Origin: Massilia sp. NR 4-1 | GTDB taxonomy: Bacteria > Pseudomonadota > Gammaproteobacteria > Burkholderiales > Burkholderiaceae_D | Reading direction: 5' to 3' | NCBI RefSeq assembly: GCF_001191005.1 | Contig: NZ_CP012201.1 | Span: 4,340,001-4,404,000, forward strand | Length of the DNA stretch: 64,000 nt | Shown here: piece after piece, positions 42,043-51,182 of the stretch | Position numbering within the stretch: position 1 is the stretch's first letter | Layout of the letters: each line of letters begins with the position of its first letter | The notes under the pieces: model-generated | Database searches by the model: none | The model's input: the letters and a program-made list of their open reading frames with translations, nothing else | What the model was told of the DNA's origin: nothing | Position numbers and translations under genes: made by a program

Positions 42043-42548
42043 AAAAGAGCATCAGTGTCCTGGAACATATCGATGGACAGCGTTACCGCGAATCGCATGG
42101 CATGTACTACGAAGATTTCGATGTCGGCGATATTTATGAGCACCGTCCCGGCCGCACCATCTCGGAGGCGGACAACACCTGGATGTCGCTGCTGTGCATG
42201 AACACCCATCCGCTGCACATCGACGCGGCCTATGGCGAGCAGACGGAATTCAAGAAGCCCCTGGTATCGAGCCTGATCACCTTCGCCATCATCGGTGGCC
42301 TGAGCCTGGCCAGCACCAGCGCGCGCGGCGTGGCCAACCTGGGCTGGAGCAATGTGCGCTTCCTCTCGCCGGTGTTCGCCGGCGACACCATCTATGCCGA
42401 AACGCGGGTGGTGGCCAAACGCCAGTCGGATTCCCGTCCCGGCGACGGCATCGTGACGGTGGAAACCAAAGGCTTCGTGCATCCGGACCGGCAGTTCATG
42501 GTCTGCGAGCGCAGCTTCCTGGTCCCGCTGCGCAACGCCCAGCAATAA
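42039..42548 (+). CDS. MaoC-like hot-dog-fold dehydratase/hydratase
   Basis: 169 residues with the MaoC hydratase layout. YYEDFDVGDIYEHRPGRTIS opens the hot-dog fold, and the catalytic Asp/His region reads MNTHPLHIDAAYGEQTEFKK. NVRFLSPVFAGDTIYAETRV closes it. Members hydrate or dehydrate enoyl-CoA thioesters; those encoded beside CitE-like lyases act on mesaconyl- or itaconyl-CoA type substrates. Coupled translation with the lyase (ATGA) suggests consecutive steps on one short branched acyl-CoA. Specificity is inferred from context only. Confidence 0.87.
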   Translation: MKKSISVLEHIDGQRYRESHGMYYEDFDVGDIYEHRPGRTISEADNTWMSLLCMNTHPLHIDAAYGEQTEFKKPLVSSLITFAIIGGLSLASTSARGVANLGWSNVRFLSPVFAGDTIYAETRVVAKRQSDSRPGDGIVTVETKGFVHPDRQFMVCERSFLVPLRNAQQ

Positions 42549-42557
42549 GGCCGCGCC

Positions 42558-43499
42558 ATGCGTATCCTCAACAGCAAGGATGTGCGCACCCTGGTGACGA
42601 TGGCCGATGCTGTGGCCGCGCTGCGCGAGGGTTACCGCGCCAGCGTGGCCGAGCCGGCCCTGGTGCCGGCGCGCACCATCATTTCGCCGCCGGGCAGCCA
42701 CGCCTATCTGGGCGCCATGCCGGCTTTCGGCGGCAGCGCACGCAAATTCACCGTGAAGGTGGCGGCCCTGCACCTGCACGAGCAGGAAGCAGCCACCATG
42801 CATTCGCTGGTGACGGTGCAGGACGGCGCCACCGGCCAATTCCAGGCCCTGATCGAAGGCAATAGCCTGACCGCCCTGCGCACCGCCGCCACCGCCGCCC
42901 TGGTGACGGACCTGCTGGCCCCGGCCGACGCCGACACCGTGGCCATCATCGGCAGCGGCGCGCAGGCACTGGCCCAGCTGGAGGCCATGTGCGCGGTGCG
43001 GCCGATCCGGCGCGCCCAGATCTATTCGCGCCACGGCGCCAATGTGCAGGCCTTCATCCAGCGTTGCGCCGCCGTCAAAGGCATCGCCTGCGAACTGCTG
43101 GCGGCGCCCAGCCTGCGCCACGCGCTGGAAGGCGCGGCCATCGTCTGCACCGCCACCACTTCGGAAACGCCGCTGATCGAGGCCGACGCCCTGCTTGCGC
43201 GCTGCCACATCAACGCGGTCGGCAACCATACCGACGACAGCATCGAAGTCGGGCGCTCGGTGCTGGACCAGGCCTTCCTGGCCGTGGAGGAACGCGCCGC
43301 CGCCATCCGCGAAGCGGGCGAGTTCAATCGCCGCGCCGCGGAGATCGGCGAGCTGCTGAACCAGGCCACGCCGCCGGCGCCGTCCGGCCACAGCGTCTTC
43401 GTCTCGGTCGGCACCGCCTTCCAGGACTTGTGCCTCGCCACCCTGATCCAGCAGCGCGCCGATGAGGCGCAGGCCGGACAGCTTATCGAATTTGCTTGA
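42558..43499 (+). CDS. Ornithine cyclodeaminase/mu-crystallin family enzyme
   Basis: 313 residues. The NAD(P)-binding motif is VAIIGSGAQALAQLEAM. Family signatures include KFTVKVAALHLHEQEAAT, GQFQALIEGNSLTALRTAA and INAVGNHTDDSIEVGRSVL. Members include ornithine cyclodeaminase, alanine dehydrogenase, ketimine reductases and iminosuccinate reductase. A role as an imine reductase or amino acid dehydrogenase supplying or trimming an amino intermediate is most likely here, since it lies between an acyl-CoA pair and an amino-acid/acyl-CoA condensing enzyme. It starts 9 bases after the MaoC stop. Confidence 0.88.
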   Translation: MRILNSKDVRTLVTMADAVAALREGYRASVAEPALVPARTIISPPGSHAYLGAMPAFGGSARKFTVKVAALHLHEQEAATMHSLVTVQDGATGQFQALIEGNSLTALRTAATAALVTDLLAPADADTVAIIGSGAQALAQLEAMCAVRPIRRAQIYSRHGANVQAFIQRCAAVKGIACELLAAPSLRHALEGAAIVCTATTSETPLIEADALLARCHINAVGNHTDDSIEVGRSVLDQAFLAVEERAAAIREAGEFNRRAAEIGELLNQATPPAPSGHSVFVSVGTAFQDLCLATLIQQRADEAQAGQLIEFA

Positions 43500-43525
43500 A
43501 GCATCCCCTATTCAAAGGAAAGAAC

Positions 43526-44749
43526 ATGCCAGACGATCTGATTACCCCACGCAGAAACCAGTTCATGAACAACGAGAAGGCGGTCGCCATCGGCTCGCGC
43601 TTCTGGGAAGAGACGGCGGCCCACGGCCTGGCCGGCATCGTCGCCTCGCTCGGCAAGGACGGCTACTTCACCACCGACAACGGCCACCGTTTCGTCAACC
43701 TGAGCTGCTGCTCCTACCTGGACCTGGACTCCCATCCGCACATCATCCAGGGCGCCATCCGCGCACTGGAAAAATACGGCGTGCTGGATCATTGCATCTC
43801 GCGCGTGCGGGTGCAGATGCCGGCCCTGCTGGAACTGGAAGACAGCCTGTCCTCCCTGTTCCGCGCCAAGGTCGTTACCGCCATCTCGGCCAGCGCCGCC
43901 AGCGCCGGCATCCTACCGCTGATCGCCTCCGGCCACCTGGCCAACGGCGAAAAGCCGGTGGTGGTGTTCGACAAGAACGCGCACTTCTCCATGAACCTGT
44001 ACAAGGCCGTGTGCGCCGACGAAACCGAAGTGCTGACCGCGCCGCACAACGATATGAACTTCCTGGAGGACGTCTGCAAGAAGCATAAGAACGTCGCTTA
44101 TATCTGCGACGGTACTTACAGCATGGGCGGCCACGCCCCGGCCGAGGAACTGCTCGCGCTGCAGGAAAAATATGGCCTCTTCCTGTACTTCGACGATTCG
44201 CATTCGCTGTCCATCGTCGGCGACAAAGGCGAGGGCTACATCCGTTCCAGCATTCCGGAAGTGAACGACCGCACCATCATCGTGGCAACGCTGAACAAAG
44301 CCTTTGGCGCAGCCGGCGCGGCCATCATGTTCGGCCCGAAACGCGTGGACCAGGCGCTCACGCTGGAACGCTTCGGCGGCCCGCTGGCCTGGTCGCAGCC
44401 GATGAACACGGCGGCCATCGGCGGCGCCCTGGCCGCGGCCGAAATCCACAACAGCCCGGAGCTCAAGGAGCGCCAGGAGAAGCTGCAGCGCAATATCAAG
44501 CTGTTCGACGCCCGCATCGACACCGAGCAGACCGGCTTGCGCTTCCCGATCCGCGTGGTGCGCGCCAGTCACGAGAACGTCATCAACGTCGGTCTCGACC
44601 TCTACCGCGAAGGCTTCTATGTGTCGCCGGTGTTCTTCCCCATCGTGGCGCGCGACAAGGCCGGCCTGCGCGTGATGCTGCGCGCCGGGATGCCGGAGTC
44701 GGAAGTGCAGCGCCTGTGCGACACCATCCTGCGCAATAAACTGTTCTGA
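43526..44749 (+). CDS. Alpha-oxoamine synthase-family aminotransferase (BioF/SPT/CqsA-like)
   Basis: 407 residues from the ATG at 43526, which has an AAAGGAAAG ribosome site; an earlier ATG at 43496 overlaps the preceding gene and is less likely. Fold-type I PLP motifs are complete: FDKNAHFSMN (H153), YICDGTYSMGG, FDDSHSLSIVG (D224, H226) and ATLNKAFG with the PLP lysine K258. The family condenses an amino acid with an acyl-CoA and releases CO2, as in biotin, sphingolipid, aminolevulinate and CqsA autoinducer synthesis. No biotin, haem or sphingolipid genes are nearby, so a dedicated aminoketone product is suspected. The acyl-CoA may come from the CitE/MaoC pair. Confidence 0.87.
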   Translation: MPDDLITPRRNQFMNNEKAVAIGSRFWEETAAHGLAGIVASLGKDGYFTTDNGHRFVNLSCCSYLDLDSHPHIIQGAIRALEKYGVLDHCISRVRVQMPALLELEDSLSSLFRAKVVTAISASAASAGILPLIASGHLANGEKPVVVFDKNAHFSMNLYKAVCADETEVLTAPHNDMNFLEDVCKKHKNVAYICDGTYSMGGHAPAEELLALQEKYGLFLYFDDSHSLSIVGDKGEGYIRSSIPEVNDRTIIVATLNKAFGAAGAAIMFGPKRVDQALTLERFGGPLAWSQPMNTAAIGGALAAAEIHNSPELKERQEKLQRNIKLFDARIDTEQTGLRFPIRVVRASHENVINVGLDLYREGFYVSPVFFPIVARDKAGLRVMLRAGMPESEVQRLCDTILRNKLF

Positions 44750-44760
44750 TCGGCGCGCGC

Positions 44761-45630
44761 ATGAACGGCCTGGCCCGCATCCTGCCCCTGATTTCGCTGC
44801 TGGTCACGCTGACCATCTGGGCCTCCGTGCCCACGGTGGCCAAGGCCGCGCTGGCGCATGTATCGCTGGTCACTTACCTGATGCTGCGCTACACGCTGGC
44901 CGGCCTGTTCATGCTGCCCTATCTGAAGCAGACCGTGGCCGGCGCGTCCCGGCTGTCCTGGCGCAGCTGGGCCGTGCTGGTGGTCAGCAGCTGCATGATC
45001 ATCTATGTGCAGACCTGGGCCATCCAGCAGGTCACGGCCAGCTGGTACATCGTCGTCTTCTCCAGCTGCCCGGTGCTCATCGCGCTGCTGCTGCGCTACC
45101 GCTTCACCACCCGCGCCGTGGCCGGCCTGCTGGCCACGGTGGGCGGCTTGGCGCTGTATCTGCAGGACAGCCATGCCGCAGGCGCGCCCTTCCAGCTGGG
45201 CGCCCTGCTCGGCGTGCTGACCGGCATGCTGGCCTGGGTCGCCTACACCGTGATCATCACGCGCTTCCACGCGGTCTATAACGACACCCAGATCACCGCC
45301 ATCTGCAGCTATATCGGCGCGCTTTTCAGCCTGATGCTGTTCATCGCCGCCGGCGACTACAGCGTGTGGCAGGCCAGCTGGCCGGTGGCGGGCGCCATTA
45401 TCGTCAGCGGCGTGCTGATGCCGCTCTCGCTGTGGTGCTATTCGTATTCGATGCGCAAGGCCGAGGCGCTCACCATCTTCGGCCAGTATCTGGAACCCTT
45501 GATCGGATTGTTCATCGCCTTCCTGGTTTTCGGCGCCGAGCTGACCGCCTTTGCCTGCGGCGCCGTGGCCCTGATCCTGTGCGGCACCATCGCCGTCACC
45601 CGCTATAGCGTGAAGCCGGTGCGCCCATGA
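44761..45630 (+). CDS. EamA/DMT-family transporter
   Basis: 289 residues with ten hydrophobic helices in two EamA repeats: LIWASVPTVAKAALAHVSLV-type N-terminal repeat and LEPLIGLFIAFLVFGAELTA near the C-terminus (the conserved PLxG-type helix). It lies 11 bases after the oxoamine synthase in the same direction. DMT transporters commonly export amino acids or amine metabolites, so it is a good candidate exporter for the product of the preceding four enzymes. Direction and substrate are inferred. Confidence 0.87.
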   Translation: MNGLARILPLISLLVTLTIWASVPTVAKAALAHVSLVTYLMLRYTLAGLFMLPYLKQTVAGASRLSWRSWAVLVVSSCMIIYVQTWAIQQVTASWYIVVFSSCPVLIALLLRYRFTTRAVAGLLATVGGLALYLQDSHAAGAPFQLGALLGVLTGMLAWVAYTVIITRFHAVYNDTQITAICSYIGALFSLMLFIAAGDYSVWQASWPVAGAIIVSGVLMPLSLWCYSYSMRKAEALTIFGQYLEPLIGLFIAFLVFGAELTAFACGAVALILCGTIAVTRYSVKPVRP

Positions 45631-45724
45631 CATCCGTCCGTCTTCCTGCCCGCAGTATGGGGCATGCAAGCCCACCCAGAAGGTGCCGCCCACGGCACTC
45701 CGATTTCATTTTTTTGGAGGAACC

Positions 45725-47341
45725 ATGCGATCTTTACTGATTCTGTGCGCCGGTTTGTACGCCGGGGCTGCCGCCCAGGCACAGGAACCGGTGGTGGCTG
45801 AAAAGCCGCTGCGCGCCCACCTGGCTTATCTCGCCAGCGACCGGCTGGAAGGGCGCGGCACCGGCCAGCCCGGCGCCGACCTGACCGTGCGCTATCTGGA
45901 GAAACAGGCGGCCGAAGCCGGCCTCAAGCCCCTGCCCAACGGCAGCTACCGCCAGGTGGTGCCGATGCTGGGCATGAAGATCCAGTCCAGCAGCCGGATG
46001 CGCATCGATGCCAACGGCAAGAGCCAGGCGCTGGAATTCGGCCGCGACGTGATCTACGGTTCGGGCAATGGCGAAACCGAGCTGCGCGTGGATGTGCCAA
46101 TGGTGTTTGTCGGTTACGGCATCCGCGCGCCGGAAGAGAATTGGGACGATTACAAGGGCGTGGACGTACGCGGCAAGCTGCTGCTGATGATGCTCAACGA
46201 TCCGCAGCCGACGGTCGATGAGCCGAACCGTTTCGGCGGCAAGTCGCTGACCTATTACGGCCGCTGGGATTACAAATTCGAGGAAGCCTATCGCCAAGGC
46301 GCGCTCGGCGTGCTGGTGCTGCATACGGACGCTTCGGCCTCCTATCCCTTCTATGTGCCGGCCAACGCCTATAAGCTGGAGCGCGTGCACCTGGCCGGCG
46401 GCGGCAACCGCTTCGAAGGCTGGCTGGAGGAAAATGCCAGCAAGGCGCTGTTCACCGCCAGCGGCCTGGATCTGGCGGCATTGCGCGCCAGCGCCGAGTC
46501 GCGCAGCTTCCGCCCGGTGGAACTGACGGCCAGCGCGCATATTGAAATGCACAGCAGCATGCGCCAGCTGGAACAGTCCAATATCATCGGCATCATTCCC
46601 GGCAGCGATCCGCAACTGAAGCACCAGGCCGTCGTGTATTCGGCGCACTGGGACCATCTGGGCAAGGATCCGAGCAAGGACGACAAGAACGCCCGTACCG
46701 GCAAGACCGACCATATCTGGAACGGCGCGGTGGACAATGCCTCCGGCTCGGCGGCCCTGCTGGCCATGGCGCAGGCAGCCGCGAAAAAACCGGCGCGCCG
46801 CACCCAGATCTTCTTCTGGCCCTGCGCCGAGGAAGAGGGCATGCTGGGCAGCGCCGCCTATATCCGCCAGCCGGCCTGGCCGCTGGCGCAGACTGCCGCC
46901 AACCTGAATCTGGACAGCATGAACTTTGTCGGCGTCACGCGTGATATGGGCGTGCCCGGTAGCGATGCCAGCACGCTGCGCGCCACCTCGGCCGAAGTGG
47001 CGACGAAAATGGGCTTGCGGCTGGTGCCGGAAGTACCCGATCCAGCCGGCAGCTTCTTCCGCAGCGACCACTATAACTTCGTGAAGGCGGGCGTGCCGGG
47101 CATCCGCGTCGGCTCCTCGGTGTTCTCGGGCGACGGCCTGTTCGACTTCGTCAACGACCCGACCGGTTCGCTGGCCCGCATCCGCGACTACACCCAGCAC
47201 TATCACCAGGTATCGGACGAATACAATCCGGCCTGGGATCTGTCGGGCATGGTGCAGCAGGCGCAGTTCACGCTCAATCTCGGCTACGCCGTGGCGAACG
47301 CCGAGCGCATGCCTTCCTTCAAGGGCCAGCCGCCGCGCTAA
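45725..47341 (+). CDS. Secreted M28-family metallopeptidase
   Basis: 538 residues from the ATG at 45725 with GGAGG upstream. A signal peptide covers residues 1-20 (ending AAAQAQ). A PA-domain insert lies around residues 120-240 (VFVGYGIRAPEENWDDYKGV). The catalytic zinc peptidase domain has YSAHWDHLG (His), GAVDNASGSA (Asp), CAEEEGMLGSAAY (Glu pair), LNLDSMN (Asp) and RSDHYNFVKAG (His), the complete two-zinc set. It should act as a periplasmic or secreted aminopeptidase. Its stop overlaps the stop of the convergent YjbR-type gene. Confidence 0.92.
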   Translation: MRSLLILCAGLYAGAAAQAQEPVVAEKPLRAHLAYLASDRLEGRGTGQPGADLTVRYLEKQAAEAGLKPLPNGSYRQVVPMLGMKIQSSSRMRIDANGKSQALEFGRDVIYGSGNGETELRVDVPMVFVGYGIRAPEENWDDYKGVDVRGKLLLMMLNDPQPTVDEPNRFGGKSLTYYGRWDYKFEEAYRQGALGVLVLHTDASASYPFYVPANAYKLERVHLAGGGNRFEGWLEENASKALFTASGLDLAALRASAESRSFRPVELTASAHIEMHSSMRQLEQSNIIGIIPGSDPQLKHQAVVYSAHWDHLGKDPSKDDKNARTGKTDHIWNGAVDNASGSAALLAMAQAAAKKPARRTQIFFWPCAEEEGMLGSAAYIRQPAWPLAQTAANLNLDSMNFVGVTRDMGVPGSDASTLRATSAEVATKMGLRLVPEVPDPAGSFFRSDHYNFVKAGVPGIRVGSSVFSGDGLFDFVNDPTGSLARIRDYTQHYHQVSDEYNPAWDLSGMVQQAQFTLNLGYAVANAERMPSFKGQPPR

Positions 47342-47706
47342 GCCTGGATGGCCGCCAGCAAGGCCCGCTGCCGGGTCTTGCTGAGCGATGCCAGGGCGCG
47401 CTCATACGACCACTGCACCAGCTCCCGCAGATAGTCCTCGGGGAAGGCGCGCACATTCACGATCGTGACCCAGTGATAGCGCGCCATGAAGCGCGCCGGC
47501 TTCACGCCCGGCATGCCGGTCAGCTCCAGAAAACGTTCCGGCGTGGCGCGGAAACTGAAACGCCATTGTTCCGGTTCGCTGGTCTTGAACCAGGCGAAAT
47601 GCTTGCCGCCCACCGTATAGGTCAGGATGTTCGAAGGCGGACCATGCAAGGCCTCCACGGCGGCTGGGAAGCTGTTGCAAAGGTCTTTCGCTTGCTGGGT
47701 ATTCAT
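47338..47706 (-). CDS. MmcQ/YjbR family protein
   Basis: 122 residues starting MNTQQAKDLCNSFPAAVEAL at 47706. The pattern GGKHFAWFKTSEPEQWRFSF then MARYHWVTIVNVRAFPEDYL matches the MmcQ/YjbR (CyaY-like fold) family, small cytoplasmic proteins probably binding DNA or nucleotides, of unknown role. An upstream in-frame ATG at 47739 exists, but conserved sequence begins at the chosen Met. It overlaps the M28 stop by 3 bases. Confidence 0.85.
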   Translation of the reverse strand: MNTQQAKDLCNSFPAAVEALHGPPSNILTYTVGGKHFAWFKTSEPEQWRFSFRATPERFLELTGMPGVKPARFMARYHWVTIVNVRAFPEDYLRELVQWSYERALASLSKTRQRALLAAIQA

Positions 47707-47768
47707 AGGCGCTCCAACGATGAAGCCCAGATCATACAACGGTCATACGCCAATGCTATGCTGGCGCC

Positions 47769-48602
47769 ATGAACTCCAACACCCATTGCAAGAATCGGCC
47801 CGGCCTGCCGCGCGCGGCGGGTATCGCCGCCTTGCTGGCAGCCACGCTTGCCGCCTGCGCCAGCCTGCCGTCCAGCAAAGCCGATATGCCCGGCGGCGGC
47901 GAGATGGCTTACACCCTGGCGGGACAGGGCGGCCCGACGGTGGTGCTGCAGGCAGGTCTGGGCGACGGCAAGGATGCCTGGCAAAGCGTGTTCCAGCCAC
48001 TGGCGCGCAATGGCGCGGTCTTCGCTTACGACCGTCCCGGCTATGGCGCCACGCCCTCCGGCACGGCGCCGCGCGATCCCTGTTCGGTGGCCGAGGAAGA
48101 GCGCCGCCTGCTGCAGACGGCGGGCTTGAAGCCGCCCTATATCCTGGCCGGCCATTCCATCGGTGGCCTGTATCAATATGCTTTTGCGGCCCTGTATCCG
48201 CATGAAGTGGCGGGCCTGGTGCTGCTCGATCCCACCCACCCGCGCCACTGGGAGCGCATGCAGCAGGAGGCGCCGGCACAAGCGGCGATCATCAAGGGTA
48301 TGCTCACCGTGACTTTCAGCGGCGCGATGAAGCGAGAATTCGACGAGCAGGCCGTCTGCACCGAACGGCTGATGCAGGCCGGTGCCTTGCGCATGCCGGT
48401 GCGCCTGCTGATGAGCGGCCGCTCCGACATCGCCGCCACGCCCGCCTTCACCGCCATGCAGGATGGCCTGCGCCAGGACTGGCTGCGCCTGAGCGGCGCG
48501 GCACGCGCCGAAACGCTGGCGCAGTCCGGCCACTATCTGCAAAAAGACGCGCCCGACGCTGTTATCGCCGCCATCGAGGCGATGCGGCGCAATGCCCGCT
48601 GA
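47769..48602 (+). CDS. Alpha/beta hydrolase, predicted lipoprotein
   Basis: 277 residues. The N-terminus has a hydrophobic stretch ending in a lipobox, ATLAACASLP, with the lipidated cysteine about residue 30. The hydrolase core has VVLQAGLGDGKDAW (oxyanion region), FAYDRPGYGATP, the nucleophile elbow AGHSIGGLYQY, a catalytic aspartate candidate in LMSGRSDIA and histidine in QSGHYLQKD. All catalytic elements are present. It should be a membrane-anchored esterase or lipase-like enzyme. Substrate unknown. It diverges from the YjbR-type gene and converges on the siderophore receptor. Confidence 0.85.
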   Translation: MNSNTHCKNRPGLPRAAGIAALLAATLAACASLPSSKADMPGGGEMAYTLAGQGGPTVVLQAGLGDGKDAWQSVFQPLARNGAVFAYDRPGYGATPSGTAPRDPCSVAEEERRLLQTAGLKPPYILAGHSIGGLYQYAFAALYPHEVAGLVLLDPTHPRHWERMQQEAPAQAAIIKGMLTVTFSGAMKREFDEQAVCTERLMQAGALRMPVRLLMSGRSDIAATPAFTAMQDGLRQDWLRLSGAARAETLAQSGHYLQKDAPDAVIAAIEAMRRNAR

Positions 48603-48644
48603 CCGGATTCGGCCGGCAGGCAAACAGCGCGTGCCTGTCCGCCA

Positions 48645-51104
48645 TCAACGCAATGGCGTGTACTTCAAGGTCAGCATGGCGCTGCGTGGATCGCCGTAAT
48701 GGTTGTTCGACGCCGTGGTGCTGTAAGCCGGAACGTAATAGCGCTTGTCGAAGACGTTGTTGACGTTCAGCGCCAGCGAAACCTCGGGCGTCACCTGATA
48801 GGCCAGGCGGGCGCTCCAGGTGCTGAAACCAGGCACATTGAAAGTGCGGCCATAGCCCAAGGTATGGCTCTGGGTGTTGACGCCGCCGCCCACGCTGACA
48901 TTGCGCAGCGCGCCAGTCAGCTTATAGTCGGCCCACACGCGCAGCATATGCTTCGGCGCCCAGGTGCTGAAGATCTGGCCTTCGTTTTCCGGGTCCGACA
49001 GATACTTCGTCGTCGTATACGCATAGCCGGCGAACAGCTGCAGGCCGCGCGCCACCTCGCCGCTGACTTCCGCCTCGCCGCCCTGGCTGCGCACCTTGCC
49101 CGAAGCGCGCGAGCAATACCAGCCGTCGCAGGCAAAGCCGGCAGCCAGATCGCGCACCGCGCGTCCCGAGTGATCGTAGCGGAACATGGCGAAGGAAGTA
49201 TTCAGGCGGCCTTGCAGCAGCTCGCCCTTCAGGCCCAGCTCATAGTTGCGTCCCGTGACCGGATCGAGCGCATGGCCGCCGACATCGCGCTCGGCTTGCG
49301 GCTCAAAGATATCGGCATAGCTGACGTAGGCCGACCAGTCCTTGTTCAGCGCATGCACCAGGCCAGCGTAGCCGGTGAACTTGCCGGATTCCGCCTTGGT
49401 TTCGCTGGAGCCGGGTGCGGCATAAATTTCCTTGAACCAGCTAAGGCGGCCACCCACCACCGCGGTCAGCGCGGGTGAAAATTTCGTGCGCCAGGTGCTG
49501 TATACGCCCTTCTGTTCAGTATCGTAAGTGCTGGTCCGCGCGCGGTCCTTGGCGGCGATGCTGTTGAAGTCCTGCCATGGACGGTCATGCCGGATATTCC
49601 AGAGGTCGACGCCCTTTTCCCAGGTGCGCGTGTAGGCATCGTCCGAGTTGAACTGCGAGTAGTTGGCGCCGAGGATGAGTTCGTGCTGAAGCGAGAGAGC
49701 GTCGATCTGGCCGCGCAGGTAGGTGTCGAAACCACGTTTCCGGCTGCTGAAATCGACGGCGAAATTGGCGTAGTCAACGCCCTTGCCGGCGGCGTCCGCC
49801 TCGCCGGCAATGCGTTGATGCACCGAGGAGTTCCGCTCGCGCATGGCGATGCCGGCGAATTTATAGGTCCAGCGGTCGTTGAAGCGGTGCTCCAGATCGA
49901 AGAACAGATTGCTTTGCTCGTTCTGCGAGCGGTTCCACCACGCACCCGTGTACGTGGAGCGCGGCAGGCCGATGTCGGCGCCGCCAACGGAGCGCGGCAA
50001 TCCAATCAGCATGGGACGCGAGCGGTTGCTTGCATGGCTGACGCCAAGGCCGATCGTGGTGGCGGAGCTCAGGTCGTAATCCAGCGCCGCATACTGGGTG
50101 TGCGCGCGGTTCCAGACGGAGTCGATATAGGAATGCGAGCGGTCTTCGTCCAGCAGCACACGGCCGCGCAGCGTGCCTTCGGCGTTCAGCGCGCCACCGG
50201 CGTCGACCTGGGCGCCGAAGCCATCCCAGGAACCGGCCTTGGCGGTCAGGGTGATCGCGCGCTCGGCCTGGCCGCGCTTGCGCACCAGATTGACGGCGCC
50301 GCCCGGACTACCGGTGCCCTGCAGCAGCCCGGATGCGCCGCGCAACACTTCCATGCGGTCATAGAAAGCCATGCCTTCCGAGGCCCAGTTGCCAAGCGCA
50401 TAGGTATTGCGCGGCATCGGCACGCCATCGTACTGCCATTGGTCGATCTGGAAGCCGCGCGAGAAGATGACCAGGCCGGGGCCGACGCCTTGCGCGCCCA
50501 CCACGCCGGTCACGCTATTGGTGGCCTGGCGCATATCGGTGATGCCCTGGTCGTCCATGCGCTGGCGCGTCAGCACGCTGACCGACTGCGGGATATCCTT
50601 CATCGCCTGCTCGCCGCGGCCCATGGTCACCACACTGCTGGTGTAGGAAGTGCTGCCTTCGGTGGTGGCACTCTTTTCCAGCTGCGCGGTGACGGTGACG
50701 CTGGGCAGGGTCTGGGCCGTCGCCGCGCCGCTGCCGGAGGCGAGCTGCAAGGCATACGAGCCATTCGGATTGCGCACCGCATCCAGCCCCTGGCCTTTCA
50801 ACAGCTCGGCCAGGCCTTCGGCCACGGTGTAGCTGCCATTCAGGCCAGGACTGGTCTTGCCGGCGGTGAGGGCCGAATTCGCGGTCCACTCGATGCCCGC
50901 CGCCGCCGCGAAGCGGTTCAAGGTCTGGTCCAGCGAGCCGGCGGGCAGGCGATAGGCCTGGCGCGTTTGCGCAGTGGCGCTGCTCTGCTGCGCCTGGGCA
51001 GCCGGCGAGGCGGCCAGCAGCAGGCCGGCCGGGACGGCGCAGCACAGCAGCGCCGCGGCGAGGGAGGATGGAGTCGATGGTGAACGGTGGAAGCGTTGCC
51101 GCAT
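48645..51104 (-). CDS. TonB-dependent siderophore receptor with N-terminal signalling domain
   Basis: 819 residues. After the signal peptide (about 1-38) a secretin/TonB N-terminal (STN) signalling domain follows (YRLPAGSLDQTLNRFAAAAG, about 50-125), which contacts the FecR anti-sigma factor. The plug has MKDIPQSVSVLTRQRMDDQG and MEVLRGASGLLQGTGSPGGA, typical of ferric siderophore receptors of the FpvA/FhuE type. The barrel ends MLTLKYTPLR. It should import a ferric siderophore and signal occupancy to FecR and the sigma factor encoded upstream. The exact siderophore is unknown. Confidence 0.92.
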   Translation of the reverse strand: MRQRFHRSPSTPSSLAAALLCCAVPAGLLLAASPAAQAQQSSATAQTRQAYRLPAGSLDQTLNRFAAAAGIEWTANSALTAGKTSPGLNGSYTVAEGLAELLKGQGLDAVRNPNGSYALQLASGSGAATAQTLPSVTVTAQLEKSATTEGSTSYTSSVVTMGRGEQAMKDIPQSVSVLTRQRMDDQGITDMRQATNSVTGVVGAQGVGPGLVIFSRGFQIDQWQYDGVPMPRNTYALGNWASEGMAFYDRMEVLRGASGLLQGTGSPGGAVNLVRKRGQAERAITLTAKAGSWDGFGAQVDAGGALNAEGTLRGRVLLDEDRSHSYIDSVWNRAHTQYAALDYDLSSATTIGLGVSHASNRSRPMLIGLPRSVGGADIGLPRSTYTGAWWNRSQNEQSNLFFDLEHRFNDRWTYKFAGIAMRERNSSVHQRIAGEADAAGKGVDYANFAVDFSSRKRGFDTYLRGQIDALSLQHELILGANYSQFNSDDAYTRTWEKGVDLWNIRHDRPWQDFNSIAAKDRARTSTYDTEQKGVYSTWRTKFSPALTAVVGGRLSWFKEIYAAPGSSETKAESGKFTGYAGLVHALNKDWSAYVSYADIFEPQAERDVGGHALDPVTGRNYELGLKGELLQGRLNTSFAMFRYDHSGRAVRDLAAGFACDGWYCSRASGKVRSQGGEAEVSGEVARGLQLFAGYAYTTTKYLSDPENEGQIFSTWAPKHMLRVWADYKLTGALRNVSVGGGVNTQSHTLGYGRTFNVPGFSTWSARLAYQVTPEVSLALNVNNVFDKRYYVPAYSTTASNNHYGDPRSAMLTLKYTPLR

Positions 51105-51182
51105 GATGCCCTTTCGTTTGAGGATATGGTGTCTATACCTTGCTTTCCGGACGAGAAAGCAAAACCCTCAATCTTTTGCGAA

